The position numbers were made by a program, and so were the translations under genes. 64,000 bases of DNA from Pseudothermotoga elfii DSM 9442 = NBRC 107921. GTDB lineage: Bacteria > Thermotogota > Thermotogae > Thermotogales > DSM-5069. Within the stretch, counting starts at the first letter, position 1; the number at the start of each line of letters is the position of its first letter. The stretch lies in the NCBI RefSeq assembly GCF_000504085.1, contig NC_022792.1, forward strand, positions 620,001-684,000, read 5' to 3'. The notes beneath the pieces are model-generated. The model was not told the DNA's origin. It worked only from the letters and a program-made list of their open reading frames with translations, and ran no database searches. Shown here in pieces: positions 26,571-35,961 of the stretch.

Positions 26571-27904
26571 GAATTCATTTTGTGGGAATCGGTGGTATTG
26601 GAATGAGCTCTTTAGCTTTACACAGCAGATTAATTGGCGAGGAGGTTTACGGTTCTGATATATACGAAAGCGAACAAACAGAGATTTTGAGAAAACTTGG
26701 CGTGAAGATTTTTATAGGACACAATTATAATAACTGGCTATATCCTGACATAGTTGTTCACACCCCCGCTGTACATTCTGACAATCCCGAGATAATAAGA
26801 GCACGTTCTAATGGCATCAGGGTTGTGAGCAGATTCGAATTTTTGTATGATATTTTGAACAATGGCAAAACCCAGTTTGCAGTTACCGGGTCAGATGGAA
26901 AAACAACAACAACAGCAATGCTTGCGCACTGCTTAAAGGTTCTTGGAGAGGATCCAACAGTGTTCTTAGGTGGTATCCATAGATCACTTGAATTCGGTAA
27001 TTACCGTCCTGGTAAAGGTCCATATGTTTATGAACTTGATGAAAGCCAACCAGAATTTTCACGCTTTTCCCCGGATTACATGATCATAACAAATGCCCGT
27101 GGCGATCATCTTGAAAACTACAGCGGTGATAGACAGTTGTATAGAGATTGTTTCAGGTCAGTAGTAATGAGTACTCGCAAAAGTGTAGTTACCTTCTCTG
27201 AAGATGAAAATACTTCTGATCTTGGAACGTGGACATTCGGCAAATCGATAAATAGCACATGCAGGTTGATAGATAGAAATAGAAATGGATTGTTTCAATT
27301 TGCGAAGATAGAAATCAACGGAAAAGAATACAACTTGACTTTAAAGGTACCCGGTGAACACAATATTTTAAATGCAATGGCAGTAATCACATTATTGTGG
27401 AGCGCCGGACACGAAGTTGAGAAAGTTTTAAAGGCACTTGAAGATTTCACAGGAACTTACAGAAGATTCACAGTGACGGTTATAGATGAAAAGCGAAAAG
27501 TTTACATGATAGATGATTATGCGCATACGCCAGATGAAATAAAATCTTTGCTTTCTACAACACGGGAAGTTTTCCCTTCTCAGAAAAGAGTAGTTATCTT
27601 CCAGCCACACAGATACAGCAGATTGATGAGAGAAGATGGAAATTTTGCGAAAGCCCTCAAGGATGCTGACGAGATATATATTACAGAGGTTTACAGTGCA
27701 TTTGAGCAAACAATTCCCCAGATTTCCTCGAAGGTCATTGCAGATGGTTTGGTCAGTTATGGTAAAAAAGCGCAGTACGTTGCCGATGCGGATTTATTAA
27801 TTGAGAATTTCCAGCTTCAGGAAAATACAATCTATCTTTTTGTCGGTGCAGGTGATATTATTAGGATCTCTCAAAAATTTGCAAAGATGCATGCCAAAAA
27901 ATAA
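26567..27904 (+). CDS. murC: UDP-N-acetylmuramate--L-alanine ligase MurC
   Basis: MurC adds the first amino acid to UDP-MurNAc. 445 residues with the N-terminal FVGIGGIGMSSLA nucleotide-binding loop, the ATP loop VTGSDGKTTTTAML near residue 105 (GTHGKTTT in most homologues), the acidic ELDESQPEF segment, and the C-terminal FQPHRYSR and LFVGAGDI motifs. The final gene of the mur cluster; its stop codon lies in the stem of the hairpin at 27901-27928, shared with the convergent transporter operon. Confidence 0.95.
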   Translation: MRIHFVGIGGIGMSSLALHSRLIGEEVYGSDIYESEQTEILRKLGVKIFIGHNYNNWLYPDIVVHTPAVHSDNPEIIRARSNGIRVVSRFEFLYDILNNGKTQFAVTGSDGKTTTTAMLAHCLKVLGEDPTVFLGGIHRSLEFGNYRPGKGPYVYELDESQPEFSRFSPDYMIITNARGDHLENYSGDRQLYRDCFRSVVMSTRKSVVTFSEDENTSDLGTWTFGKSINSTCRLIDRNRNGLFQFAKIEINGKEYNLTLKVPGEHNILNAMAVITLLWSAGHEVEKVLKALEDFTGTYRRFTVTVIDEKRKVYMIDDYAHTPDEIKSLLSTTREVFPSQKRVVIFQPHRYSRLMREDGNFAKALKDADEIYITEVYSAFEQTIPQISSKVIADGLVSYGKKAQYVADADLLIENFQLQENTIYLFVGAGDIIRISQKFAKMHAKK

Positions 27905-27928
27905 AGCGGCCAGAGTGAGCCGCTTTAT
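27901..27928 (-). terminator. terminator between convergent murC and oppC
   Basis: A 10-bp perfect stem (ATAAAGCGGC / GCCGCTTTAT) with an 8-base loop contains the stop codons of both convergent genes. The minus-strand side continues TTTATTTTTT, so it is a good terminator for the transporter operon; in the plus direction only a short T stretch (TTTAT) is present. Confidence 0.8.
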
Positions 27929-29445
27929 CCAAGAGATCTTGGATCAAGTGCATCGCGCAAAGCATCACCAACAAAATTGAATGATATCACCGTGATAAAA
28001 ATGAAAATACCTGGTATCAAAAGCCACGGTGCTTTAGTCATAACGTAAACATCCTGAGCTTGAGCGAGCATCAATCCCCATGAAGCGGAAGGCTCTCTGA
28101 TTCCCAATCCCAAGAAACTCAAACCTGCTTCACCGAGAATATAACCTGGAATTCTCAATGTTGCATTCACAATTAAATAAGTTGCTGTGTTGGGTAAGAC
28201 GTGTCTTGCAAGCACTTTTCTATTTGGTAATCCTATAGCTATAGCTGCTTCCACAAACTCTCTTTGCCTTATCGAAAGAACCATACCTCTTATGACACGG
28301 GAAGTACCCGCCCATCCTATGAATGATAAGATGAAAACCAGCAATATGTATATCTGAGTAGATGGTAAATCAAGTGGGAGCATAGCACGCAACATGATCA
28401 TCAAATAGAATCCAGGTATTGACATGATTATTTCTGCAAATCTCATCAACCCTTCATCAATAAGACCACCATAGTACCCGGAAACTCCGCCAAAAAACAA
28501 AGCCAGAGCAAATGTTATAACCATTCCTATAATTCCTATGGAAAGAGAAATCCTTGAGGCAAAAACTATTCTTGACCAGACATCTCTTCCGTAAAGATCT
28601 GCTCCAAGTATATAAAATCTAACATATTGATTGTTGTCGTAATTATCCACACCGAATAGGTGAAGGTTCATGGGGAAAATCCATAAGAGCTTTCCTTCCC
28701 AGCTTTTAACGAACCATTTGACGGGGTAGGTTTTATAATCGTAATCAATCACTTTGCCTTTTATCATTTCGAATTTTCCATTCTTTTTTACAACAATTGT
28801 ATCGAGTGTTTCAGTTATTGCAACAGCTTCTATTTGATCTTCATCAGTTAATCCAAATCTACTGCCATAGCTTTTGAAATACATTTCTTTTGCAACGGCT
28901 GATGAAGTTTCAATTCTGCCAGTACCTTTTGTGAGTGTTTCTTCGTTGTAATCAAAAAGGAAGTAATCAGAAATCTTTGGTGTTTTTTTCACATCATGCC
29001 ATTCTCCATTGATTTTAATGCTTTCCACAGTATTTATAGAAAATTTGAAACTCTCGACACCATCATTCCCAATTTCATAAACTGCTGTTGAACCGTCAGC
29101 ATTTTCCACGACCAATCTCCTGGGAAAGATCATTTCCTTATAACTTCTCTCATAGGTAACTTTGTCAACGTAGGTGATTACCGGGAGGATATAAGCTTTT
29201 GTCTTTGTTCCTTTGTAAGATCTATGAATTCTCGTTGGTGGGGCATAAGTATGTTTTAGCGATTGATCTATCGGATTATAAGGAGAGAAAAAGTCTGCAA
29301 ATAGCGCGAGCATGTACAGGATTATCAAAATGCCAAGGGAAATCACTCCAAGCTTGTGTCTGAGAAAAGCACGCCAGATAAGCTGGCCTCTGGTCATATA
29401 TTTTTCTTCAAATTCTATCTTCTGGTTGTTTTTCGCCTGAGCCAT
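27925..29445 (-). CDS. Opp/Dpp-type ABC permease with large periplasmic insert (OppC)
   Basis: One of two membrane subunits of a peptide/oligosaccharide-type ABC importer. 506 residues instead of the usual ~290-300. One transmembrane helix at about 34-52, then about 210 residues of predicted extracytoplasmic sequence (from HTYAPPTRIHRSY to about residue 250), then five helices with the ABC-binding EAA-type loop (EAAIAIGLPNRKVLARHVLPN). It pairs with the oppB at 29461-30426. The long insert is beta-rich with several charged strands and may contact the binding protein. Last gene of the operon, ended by the hairpin at 27901. Confidence 0.93.
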   Translation of the reverse strand: MAQAKNNQKIEFEEKYMTRGQLIWRAFLRHKLGVISLGILIILYMLALFADFFSPYNPIDQSLKHTYAPPTRIHRSYKGTKTKAYILPVITYVDKVTYERSYKEMIFPRRLVVENADGSTAVYEIGNDGVESFKFSINTVESIKINGEWHDVKKTPKISDYFLFDYNEETLTKGTGRIETSSAVAKEMYFKSYGSRFGLTDEDQIEAVAITETLDTIVVKKNGKFEMIKGKVIDYDYKTYPVKWFVKSWEGKLLWIFPMNLHLFGVDNYDNNQYVRFYILGADLYGRDVWSRIVFASRISLSIGIIGMVITFALALFFGGVSGYYGGLIDEGLMRFAEIIMSIPGFYLMIMLRAMLPLDLPSTQIYILLVFILSFIGWAGTSRVIRGMVLSIRQREFVEAAIAIGLPNRKVLARHVLPNTATYLIVNATLRIPGYILGEAGLSFLGLGIREPSASWGLMLAQAQDVYVMTKAPWLLIPGIFIFITVISFNFVGDALRDALDPRSLG

Positions 29446-29460
29446 CTAAATCCTCCTTTA

Positions 29461-30426
29461 TCAACTCAATCTAACGCGCGGGTCAACCAGTGCAAGCAAA
29501 ATATCCGCAACAAGATTGCCGATAACCAAAAGAATGGCACTGATCAGACCACTTGCCATAACTATATACATATCTTGTTGAATCAATGCTTGGTATATAA
29601 GTCTTCCCATTCCTGGCCAACCAAAAACATTCTCGATAAACAAAGCACCTCCAAGTAATCCAGAAATACTGAAACCAAGAAATGTTATCATCGGGTTTAT
29701 TGCATTTCTCATCGCATGTTTAAATATTACTACTCGCTCAGGCATACCTTTAGCCCGAGCAAATGTAACGTAATCTTCATTCAATACATCAAGTAATGAA
29801 CCTCTCATATATCTCATCAAACCAGCGAATGAGCCTAAACTCAAAGCAGTCGCCGGCAGGATTAAATGCCATAATATGTCTTTGAACCTTTCCCATGTAC
29901 TCAGAGAAGAATAATACACAGATTTCATACCTGAAATAGGAAACCATCCTGATTTTGCAGCAAAATACAGCATTACGAGTCCTAAGAAAAATTCTGGTAT
30001 GGCAACAAAGGCAAAAGCCAGGAAAGTCAGCAGTTTATCTGCAAATGAGTATTTTTTCAGGGCAGAAAAGACACCGAGTGCGATGCCAAAAATCCAGGAA
30101 CTTGCGAGCGAAATCAAAGAGAGAATAAGCGTTGCAGCAACACGTTCCCAGATAAGATCTGAAACGGGTCTACGGTAGGAAAAAGAATAACCTAAATTTC
30201 CTTTAAGCAAATTTTTCAACCATACGAGGTACTGGATTACGGGTGGTTTATTTAAACCAAATTCTTCTTCCATCGCTTCAAGTTGCTTTTGCGAAACAGA
30301 TGGATCGAGTCTGTACTGGTCAAGAAAATCTCCTGGTGCAGCGTACATGATCAAAAATATCATCATAGTAATTACAAGAAGCTCTGGAATTGATATTACA
30401 AGTCTTCTACCTATGTATTTGAGCAA
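29461..30426 (-). CDS. Opp/Dpp-type ABC permease (OppB)
   Basis: 321 residues with six helices and the EAA-like loop FARAKGMPERVVIFKHAMRNAINP near residue 235. The amino terminus (MLKYIGRRLVISIPELLVIT) and the DQYRLDPSVSQKQLEAMEEEFGL soluble segment are typical of OppB/DppB. Forms the transport channel with the downstream OppC. A 22-base hairpin in the 49-base gap separates it from the binding-protein gene. Confidence 0.94.
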   Translation of the reverse strand: MLKYIGRRLVISIPELLVITMMIFLIMYAAPGDFLDQYRLDPSVSQKQLEAMEEEFGLNKPPVIQYLVWLKNLLKGNLGYSFSYRRPVSDLIWERVAATLILSLISLASSWIFGIALGVFSALKKYSFADKLLTFLAFAFVAIPEFFLGLVMLYFAAKSGWFPISGMKSVYYSSLSTWERFKDILWHLILPATALSLGSFAGLMRYMRGSLLDVLNEDYVTFARAKGMPERVVIFKHAMRNAINPMITFLGFSISGLLGGALFIENVFGWPGMGRLIYQALIQQDMYIVMASGLISAILLVIGNLVADILLALVDPRVRLS

Positions 30427-30447
30427 ACTATATCACCTCGTTAGACA

Positions 30448-30469
30448 TGGTGGGGCCTTAGCCCCACCA
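30448..30469. other. intercistronic hairpin between oppA and oppB
   Basis: A 9-bp perfect stem (TGGTGGGGC / GCCCCACCA) with a 4-base loop. In the transcribed (minus) direction no T run follows, so it is not an ordinary terminator; it may protect the 3' end of the binding-protein mRNA. A T run is present on the plus-strand side. Confidence 0.6.
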
Positions 30470-30475
30470 GATTTT

Positions 30476-32236
30476 TTATTGTTCTTTCCAGATCCATTCT
30501 TCGTTCCAGGCCCAAATACCACCAAAGGCAGTCGGCTCTGCGTTGTGAAGTTTATCTGTATATGCATACAGGTACAGCTGCTGGATTGTGTAAATAAGTG
30601 GAAGATGCTCAGAAACAAGTTCTTGGTATCTTGAGAACATTTCGTAAACTTTTTGTTGATCAAGAATTCTAACATTCTCTGTGAATATTCTGTCTATCTC
30701 TGCTTCCCATTCGGGCACTTCATAGATGTCTGGGCTCACAAAATCTTTGACCTCCGGGCTGTAGTTCCAGAAGTGCAAAGCGCCATCCAACTTCCAGACA
30801 TTTGCTCCACCCTGAGGCTCATCTGAGCCGGTGAGACCAATAACGATTGCCTCCCAATCACCTGTTGAAACCAGTTTCTGAACCAGTGTATTGAAATCTA
30901 TCGGAGAGAAAGTGACTTTTATTCCAAGTTTAGAAAGTTCGTCTCTGAGTATATTACATACACCCTCTCGGGTGGTGTTCCCAGCATTTGTCATGAGTAT
31001 AAACTCAACCTTGTTGCCATCTTCGTCTATAAGATTACCATCTTTATCCCAGCTGAAGCCGCCCATCTGGAGCATCATGCGCGCATAGTCAAGATCATAC
31101 GGGTATTTTCTCAGAGCATCATCGTTGTAGTAAGCCGCTGCAGCTGCGCTTATGGGTCCCCATTGTGCCGTACCAAGTCCAGCCATCAGTGTATCTATCA
31201 TTGCATCTTTATCCATAGAGTAGGCTATTGCTTTTCTGAAAAATTCATTTCTGAACCATTTTCTTTTGACAGGATCCGGACAATTGAAGTTAAGTGTCAG
31301 GAAAGTTGTACCAAATGTTGGCCCACCTGTTCCAACTATCCAGCCCTTTTCTTTTGCCTTGTTTTTAATATCCGGATAGAATTGCGCGGTGACTCCGTAA
31401 ACATCAACTTCTCCGTTTTCAAAAGCAAGTCTGATAGCGTTCAGGTCAGGTATAATTTTGAACACAAGCCCATCCAGATAAGGAAGCTGTTGACCATTTG
31501 CATCTTTTTTGAAATAATAAGGATTTCTTTCTAATCTTACGTATTGATCTGGTACATATTCGACTGGTATATATGGTCCGAGTCCCACAAGTTCTCTCTT
31601 ATTGATTGATTCTACTGTCCACATTTCTTTGAATTTTCCTTCTTTTACCCACGGCTCGGCTATATGTTTTGGAAATATCTGAATACCGGCGGCATATCTA
31701 ACAGCAAGTCTGTATGGTTCTTGATAGACTATTCTAACAGTATAATCATCGACTTTTTCCGCGACAGGCAATCTTCCCTGTGAGTCTTCAAGAAGATCAG
31801 CCATGTCATTTGGTATATCAGGGTTGCAATAAATTTCATTCATGCTGAAAACAAAATCATCTGCTGTAAAAGGTGTGCCATCAGACCATCTTACTCCTTC
31901 TCTTAACCAGAGTGTGATGATCATTTTTTCATCGTCTGTGACCTCTAACTCGCACTTTTTTGCCAGAGCAGGGTGCATTCTTGCATAATTATCAAGCTGG
32001 ATCAATGTCTCCATGAATCTGTCAATGACATCTGTGGAACTTGTTTCCTGTGCAACGACCGCATTCATCGTTTTTGGACCACTTCCAAGCGATGGGATGA
32101 TGAGTGTACCACCGTATTTTCCTGTCGCGTTAGCACCTAAGTACGGTGTGTTTTCGTCAAAGTACACGTATTTTTCGGCTGCAAAAACCGATACGAAGAT
32201 TAACACAGCAAATACTACCACAAGAAACTTTTTCAT
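30476..32236 (-). CDS. ABC transporter solute-binding protein, family 5 (OppA-like)
   Basis: The only binding protein in this double transporter cluster. 586 residues with signal peptide MKKFLVVVFAVLIFVSVFAA and the family 5 segment LREGVRWSDGTPFTADDFVFSMNEI near residue 112. The family binds peptides, nickel chelates and, in Thermotoga, often oligosaccharides; the ligand cannot be read from sequence. An aromatic-rich C-terminus (GGIWAWNEEWIWKEQ) would suit a sugar-binding cleft, as inference only. It follows oppF by 13 bases and precedes oppB. Confidence 0.94.
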   Translation of the reverse strand: MKKFLVVVFAVLIFVSVFAAEKYVYFDENTPYLGANATGKYGGTLIIPSLGSGPKTMNAVVAQETSSTDVIDRFMETLIQLDNYARMHPALAKKCELEVTDDEKMIITLWLREGVRWSDGTPFTADDFVFSMNEIYCNPDIPNDMADLLEDSQGRLPVAEKVDDYTVRIVYQEPYRLAVRYAAGIQIFPKHIAEPWVKEGKFKEMWTVESINKRELVGLGPYIPVEYVPDQYVRLERNPYYFKKDANGQQLPYLDGLVFKIIPDLNAIRLAFENGEVDVYGVTAQFYPDIKNKAKEKGWIVGTGGPTFGTTFLTLNFNCPDPVKRKWFRNEFFRKAIAYSMDKDAMIDTLMAGLGTAQWGPISAAAAAYYNDDALRKYPYDLDYARMMLQMGGFSWDKDGNLIDEDGNKVEFILMTNAGNTTREGVCNILRDELSKLGIKVTFSPIDFNTLVQKLVSTGDWEAIVIGLTGSDEPQGGANVWKLDGALHFWNYSPEVKDFVSPDIYEVPEWEAEIDRIFTENVRILDQQKVYEMFSRYQELVSEHLPLIYTIQQLYLYAYTDKLHNAEPTAFGGIWAWNEEWIWKEQ

Positions 32237-32249
32237 CCTAAAACACCCC

Positions 32250-33230
32250 CTATTTCACCAGGTGGCATGCCACCCAGCGATTTTGAGATATTTTTTTGAA
32301 TTCTGGATACTCTTTCTCACAAATTTCCAATTTATACGGACATCTTGGATTGAAGAAACATCCACTTGGTCTTGAAATAGGACTTGGCACTCCTCCTTTC
32401 AGGATAATCCTCTGCCTTGCTTTTTCCACTTTTGGATCTGGTATTGGTGTAGCAGAAAGCAAAGCTTTACTGTAAGGATGAAGTGGTTCATCAAAAATCT
32501 CATCGGTGTCACCCAGCTCAACTATCCTACCAAGATACATTATACCAACTGTGTCGCTTATAAATCTTACGAGTCCCAAGTTGTGTGATATGAACAAATA
32601 GGTAAAACCGAACTTTTCCTGAAATTCGAGGAATAGGTTTATTATTTGAGCCTGTACAGAAACATCAAGAGAAGAGGTTGGTTCGTCAAGTACAAGAAAC
32701 TCCGGTTCTATAGAAATAGCTCTCGCAACGGCAATCCTCTGCCTTTGTCCACCGCTGAATTGATGTGGATATCTATCGAGATGAAAAGTTTTTAATCCAA
32801 CCATCTCCATCAATTCCTTGGCTTTTTCATAAGCTTCCTGCTTTGTTTTAACAACCCCATGAAACAACATGGGTTCTGTAACGATCTGTCCAACAGTCAT
32901 TCTTGGGTTTAGTGAACCCATTGGATCTTGAAAAACTATCTGCATTCTCCTTCTGAATGGAAGAAGGTCTTTATAACGGAGTTTTGAAATGTCTTTTCCA
33001 TCGAAGGTAATTTCCCCGGAAGTTGGATCTGTTAATCTCAAAATAGTCCTCGCGGCTGTCGTCTTTCCACATCCAGATTCTCCAACCAGAGCAAAAGTAG
33101 TTCCTTTCACTATTTCAAAACTTACGTCATCAACTGCTTTTATCTGAGCCACGACTTTTTTTACCAGAAACCCTTGCTTTATGGGAAAATATTTCTTTAG
33201 CCCCTGCACATTCAAAAGAATTTCAGGCAC
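32250..33230 (-). CDS. ABC transporter ATPase OppF
   Basis: Cytoplasmic ATPase of the downstream Opp system. About 326 residues with Walker A GESGCGKTT, Q-loop FQDPMGSLNPRM, signature FSGGQRQRIAVARA, Walker B FLVLDEP, and the C-terminal OppF extension with the cysteines of CFFNPRCPYKLEICEKEYPE that bind an Fe-S cluster in Opp/Dpp ATPases. I prefer GTG 33230, ten bases after GGAGG, over the longer frame to 33269, which would overlap oppD by 47 bases. Confidence 0.94.
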   Translation of the reverse strand: MPEILLNVQGLKKYFPIKQGFLVKKVVAQIKAVDDVSFEIVKGTTFALVGESGCGKTTAARTILRLTDPTSGEITFDGKDISKLRYKDLLPFRRRMQIVFQDPMGSLNPRMTVGQIVTEPMLFHGVVKTKQEAYEKAKELMEMVGLKTFHLDRYPHQFSGGQRQRIAVARAISIEPEFLVLDEPTSSLDVSVQAQIINLFLEFQEKFGFTYLFISHNLGLVRFISDTVGIMYLGRIVELGDTDEIFDEPLHPYSKALLSATPIPDPKVEKARQRIILKGGVPSPISRPSGCFFNPRCPYKLEICEKEYPEFKKISQNRWVACHLVK

Positions 33231-34212
33231 CTTCTTTGCCACCTCCAAATGGATTGAAACAGCGCACAAAGTGATCAGGTGATATCTCTACCATTTCTGG
33301 TATTTTTTCATTACATTTATCAATGTTTCTCGGGCACCTTGGAAGGAAAGGACATACTTTTGGAATATCTATCATCCTTGGTGGTTGCCCGGGTATTGGC
33401 TCAAGTCGATCTATTCTTTTGTCAACACGTGGAATACTTCTTAACAACATATGTGTATAAGGGTGAGCAGGGTTGTAGAATATATCATCCGAATTTCCTA
33501 TTTCCATTTGTTTGCCTCCATACATAACAATAATTCTGTGGGCCATGGATGCAATAACTCCTAAGTCATGTGTGATAAAAATTGTAGCAGTATTAAGTGT
33601 TTGCTGCAAATTTTTCATCAAATCCAGAATCTGAGCCTGGATAGTAACATCAAGAGCAGTGGTTGGTTCATCTGCTATAAGAACAGATGGATTGCAACTC
33701 AGAGCAATAGCAATTACGACTCTTTGCCTCATTCCACCACTGAATTCGAATGGATATGATTTCATTCTTTTCTCTGGTTCTGGAATCTGAACCAGTCCGA
33801 GCATTTCAACGGCCCTCTTATAGGCTTCCTGTTTTGATACCTTCTGATGCTGCACAATTGTTTCTATTAATTGATCCCCGACTGTATAGAGTGGATTTAA
33901 AGAAGTCATGGGGTCTTGAAAGACCATACTTATTTCTTTTCCTCGAATCTTATACATTTCTTTTTCATCAAGCTTAAGAATATCCTGATTTTTGTAGATT
34001 ATTTCTCCTCTAACTATCTTTCCTGGTGGTTTGATAAGCCTCATAATAGATTTTACCGTGACACTCTTTCCAGAACCTGTTTCGCCCACAATTCCTAAAA
34101 CTTCTTTGGGTGACAGATCAAAACTCACATCATCGACAGCTGCGACAACGCCTTCGTCCATATAGAAATATGTCGAAAGATTTCTAACAGATAAGACTTT
34201 GTCCAACTTCAT
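33223..34212 (-). CDS. ABC transporter ATPase OppD
   Basis: Partner ATPase of the OppF above. 329 residues with Walker A GETGSGKSV, signature FSGGMRQRVVIAIAL, Walker B VLIADEPTTALDVT, switch histidine FITHDLG, and the C-terminal cysteine cluster VCPFLPRCPRNIDKCNE. It overlaps the small membrane-anchored gene upstream by four bases, coupling the two halves of the cluster. Confidence 0.94.
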   Translation of the reverse strand: MKLDKVLSVRNLSTYFYMDEGVVAAVDDVSFDLSPKEVLGIVGETGSGKSVTVKSIMRLIKPPGKIVRGEIIYKNQDILKLDEKEMYKIRGKEISMVFQDPMTSLNPLYTVGDQLIETIVQHQKVSKQEAYKRAVEMLGLVQIPEPEKRMKSYPFEFSGGMRQRVVIAIALSCNPSVLIADEPTTALDVTIQAQILDLMKNLQQTLNTATIFITHDLGVIASMAHRIIVMYGGKQMEIGNSDDIFYNPAHPYTHMLLRSIPRVDKRIDRLEPIPGQPPRMIDIPKVCPFLPRCPRNIDKCNEKIPEMVEISPDHFVRCFNPFGGGKEGA

Positions 34213-34796
34213 TTCCCTCCCGATTCTGTTGACAAAACTGCTTCTGAATTTTTCGCATCAAATGAAAAAGAAATATCACCATCAATTTCTTTTACAGATA
34301 ATGGTATCAAAAGATAGCCGTTTTCGAAAACATTTTCACCTTTTCCAAGAATACTCTTTATAACTATGTATACAATATTGTTGAAATCAAAATAACCCTC
34401 TGGTTCTACAACAAATGTAGATTTCTTGTTAGCAAAAGTGATCTCTATCATTTGTACAAAAGGGAAAGACTTCGTCTTGATCGATACATTTTCTCTTTCA
34501 ATGATAAAGGATAATACCATGTCTTCAACCTGTTTTGCAAGTTCACTGTTCCATGTAAGTCTATATATCTGGTCCGAATAAATTATTTTGTCGTCAAATA
34601 CGATCATATCTATTTGCCCGGAATCTTTCTCCATGTATGGAACATCAAGCTTCTCAAGAGACAATCTCACTGACTCACGAAGTCGTTCAGAACATTTGAA
34701 CTGTACAGTAAGTTTTCCCGGATTTGTGATTCTATAAAAAACAAGCAATAAAGCAACTATCGTCAAAACAGCTATCCAGCTTAACTTACTTCTCAT
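34209..34796 (-). CDS. unknown membrane-anchored extracytoplasmic protein within the ABC cluster
   Basis: 195 residues: a short basic start, one membrane helix (about residues 7-22, IAVLTIVALLLVFY), and about 170 residues predicted outside the membrane with alternating beta-like strands. No lipobox cysteine follows the helix, so it is likely an uncleaved anchor. I do not recognise the family. It overlaps the ATPase genes on both sides (4 and 11 bases), so it is made with the transporter and may help docking or assembly. That role is inference. Confidence 0.75.
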   Translation of the reverse strand: MRSKLSWIAVLTIVALLLVFYRITNPGKLTVQFKCSERLRESVRLSLEKLDVPYMEKDSGQIDMIVFDDKIIYSDQIYRLTWNSELAKQVEDMVLSFIIERENVSIKTKSFPFVQMIEITFANKKSTFVVEPEGYFDFNNIVYIVIKSILGKGENVFENGYLLIPLSVKEIDGDISFSFDAKNSEAVLSTESGGK

Positions 34797-35961
34797 CTGA
34801 TCTCACTATATGACATGCCACATAGTGATTTGGTTCGATCTCTCTGAGTTCCGGTTCCACTGCAGAGCATTTATCTACTGCCATGAAGCATCTTGTATGA
34901 AAACGACAACCTGAAGGTGGATTTATCGGACTTGGTACGTCTCCCTTGAGGATTATGCGCTCCTTTTTCACATTTGGATTTGGTATAGGTATAGCGCTCA
35001 TCAAAGCCCGCGTATACGGGTGGAGAGGATTATCAAATAATGTCTTTTTTGGAGCAGATTCAACAATCTTTCCAAGATACATTACTATGACTCTGTCGCA
35101 AATGTATTTTATCACTGATAGATCATGCGAGATGAACAGATAGGTAAGTTTGTGCTCTTTCTGGAGGTCTTTCATCAAATTGATTACTTGCGAGCGAATT
35201 GATACATCTAAAGCCGCAACTGCTTCGTCGGCTATTATAAGTTTTGGAGACAGGGCTAATGCGCGGGCGATACCTATTCTCTGTCTCTGCCCCCCTGAAA
35301 ATTCATGCGGGAATCTATAGATATACTCGCCACTTATTCCGACATCTTCCAACGCAGATTTCACTTTCTCGATGACCTGTTTTTCGCCGTGGACAAGTTT
35401 ATGCGTTACAGGCCCTTCACCGACGATGGTTTTCACTCTCATGCGAGGATTTAGAGAGCTGTAAGGATCTTGAAAAACAATTTGCAAATCCCTTCTGAAT
35501 TTTTTTCGTTTTTCGTCTACATTTGACAGAAGTAATGAGATAAATTTTGAATCAGATTCTTTTGAATGATCAAAATAAAGTTCAGCATAGTGTCTGTCCA
35601 CGCCACTCAGTGACTCAATGACAGATTTCGATGAACCTTTCTCCTCAGCCAATCTTCGGAATCTTTGAATGTAATTTTTCTTCAAATATTTTTTTGCCCT
35701 GTGTGTTGGAAGAAAAAGATATGTAGTGTCTTCATTTTCCACAACGATTCTTCCGGAAGTCGGTTCGTAAAGTCGAAGCAGAGTCATTCCAATTGTGGTT
35801 TTTCCACATCCAGATTCTCCAACGAGCCCGAGGGTCTCTCCCTCATATACATCAAATGAAACGTCGTCAACGGCTTTAACATGAGCTACAACACGTTTGA
35901 AAACCCCTGCTCTAATTGGAAAATATTTTACAAGATGCTCAATTTTTATTATTGGTTTCAT
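34786..35961 (-). CDS. ABC transporter ATPase OppF with a ~70-residue insertion
   Basis: ATPase of the upstream Dpp-like system. 391 residues instead of ~325. Walker A GESGCGKTTIGMT is followed by an insertion at about residues 72-150 (TYLFLPTHRAKKYLKKNYIQ through SNVDEKRKKF) before the Q-loop FQDPYSSLNPRMRV. The insertion is lysine-rich and predicted helical. Signature FSGGQRQRIGIARAL, Walker B LIIADEAVAALDVS (DEA instead of the usual DEP), and a C-terminal cysteine cluster CRFHTRCFMAVDKC are intact. Such inserted OppF variants exist in other thermophiles to my memory; their function is not known to me. Confidence 0.92.
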   Translation of the reverse strand: MKPIIKIEHLVKYFPIRAGVFKRVVAHVKAVDDVSFDVYEGETLGLVGESGCGKTTIGMTLLRLYEPTSGRIVVENEDTTYLFLPTHRAKKYLKKNYIQRFRRLAEEKGSSKSVIESLSGVDRHYAELYFDHSKESDSKFISLLLSNVDEKRKKFRRDLQIVFQDPYSSLNPRMRVKTIVGEGPVTHKLVHGEKQVIEKVKSALEDVGISGEYIYRFPHEFSGGQRQRIGIARALALSPKLIIADEAVAALDVSIRSQVINLMKDLQKEHKLTYLFISHDLSVIKYICDRVIVMYLGKIVESAPKKTLFDNPLHPYTRALMSAIPIPNPNVKKERIILKGDVPSPINPPSGCRFHTRCFMAVDKCSAVEPELREIEPNHYVACHIVRSDEK

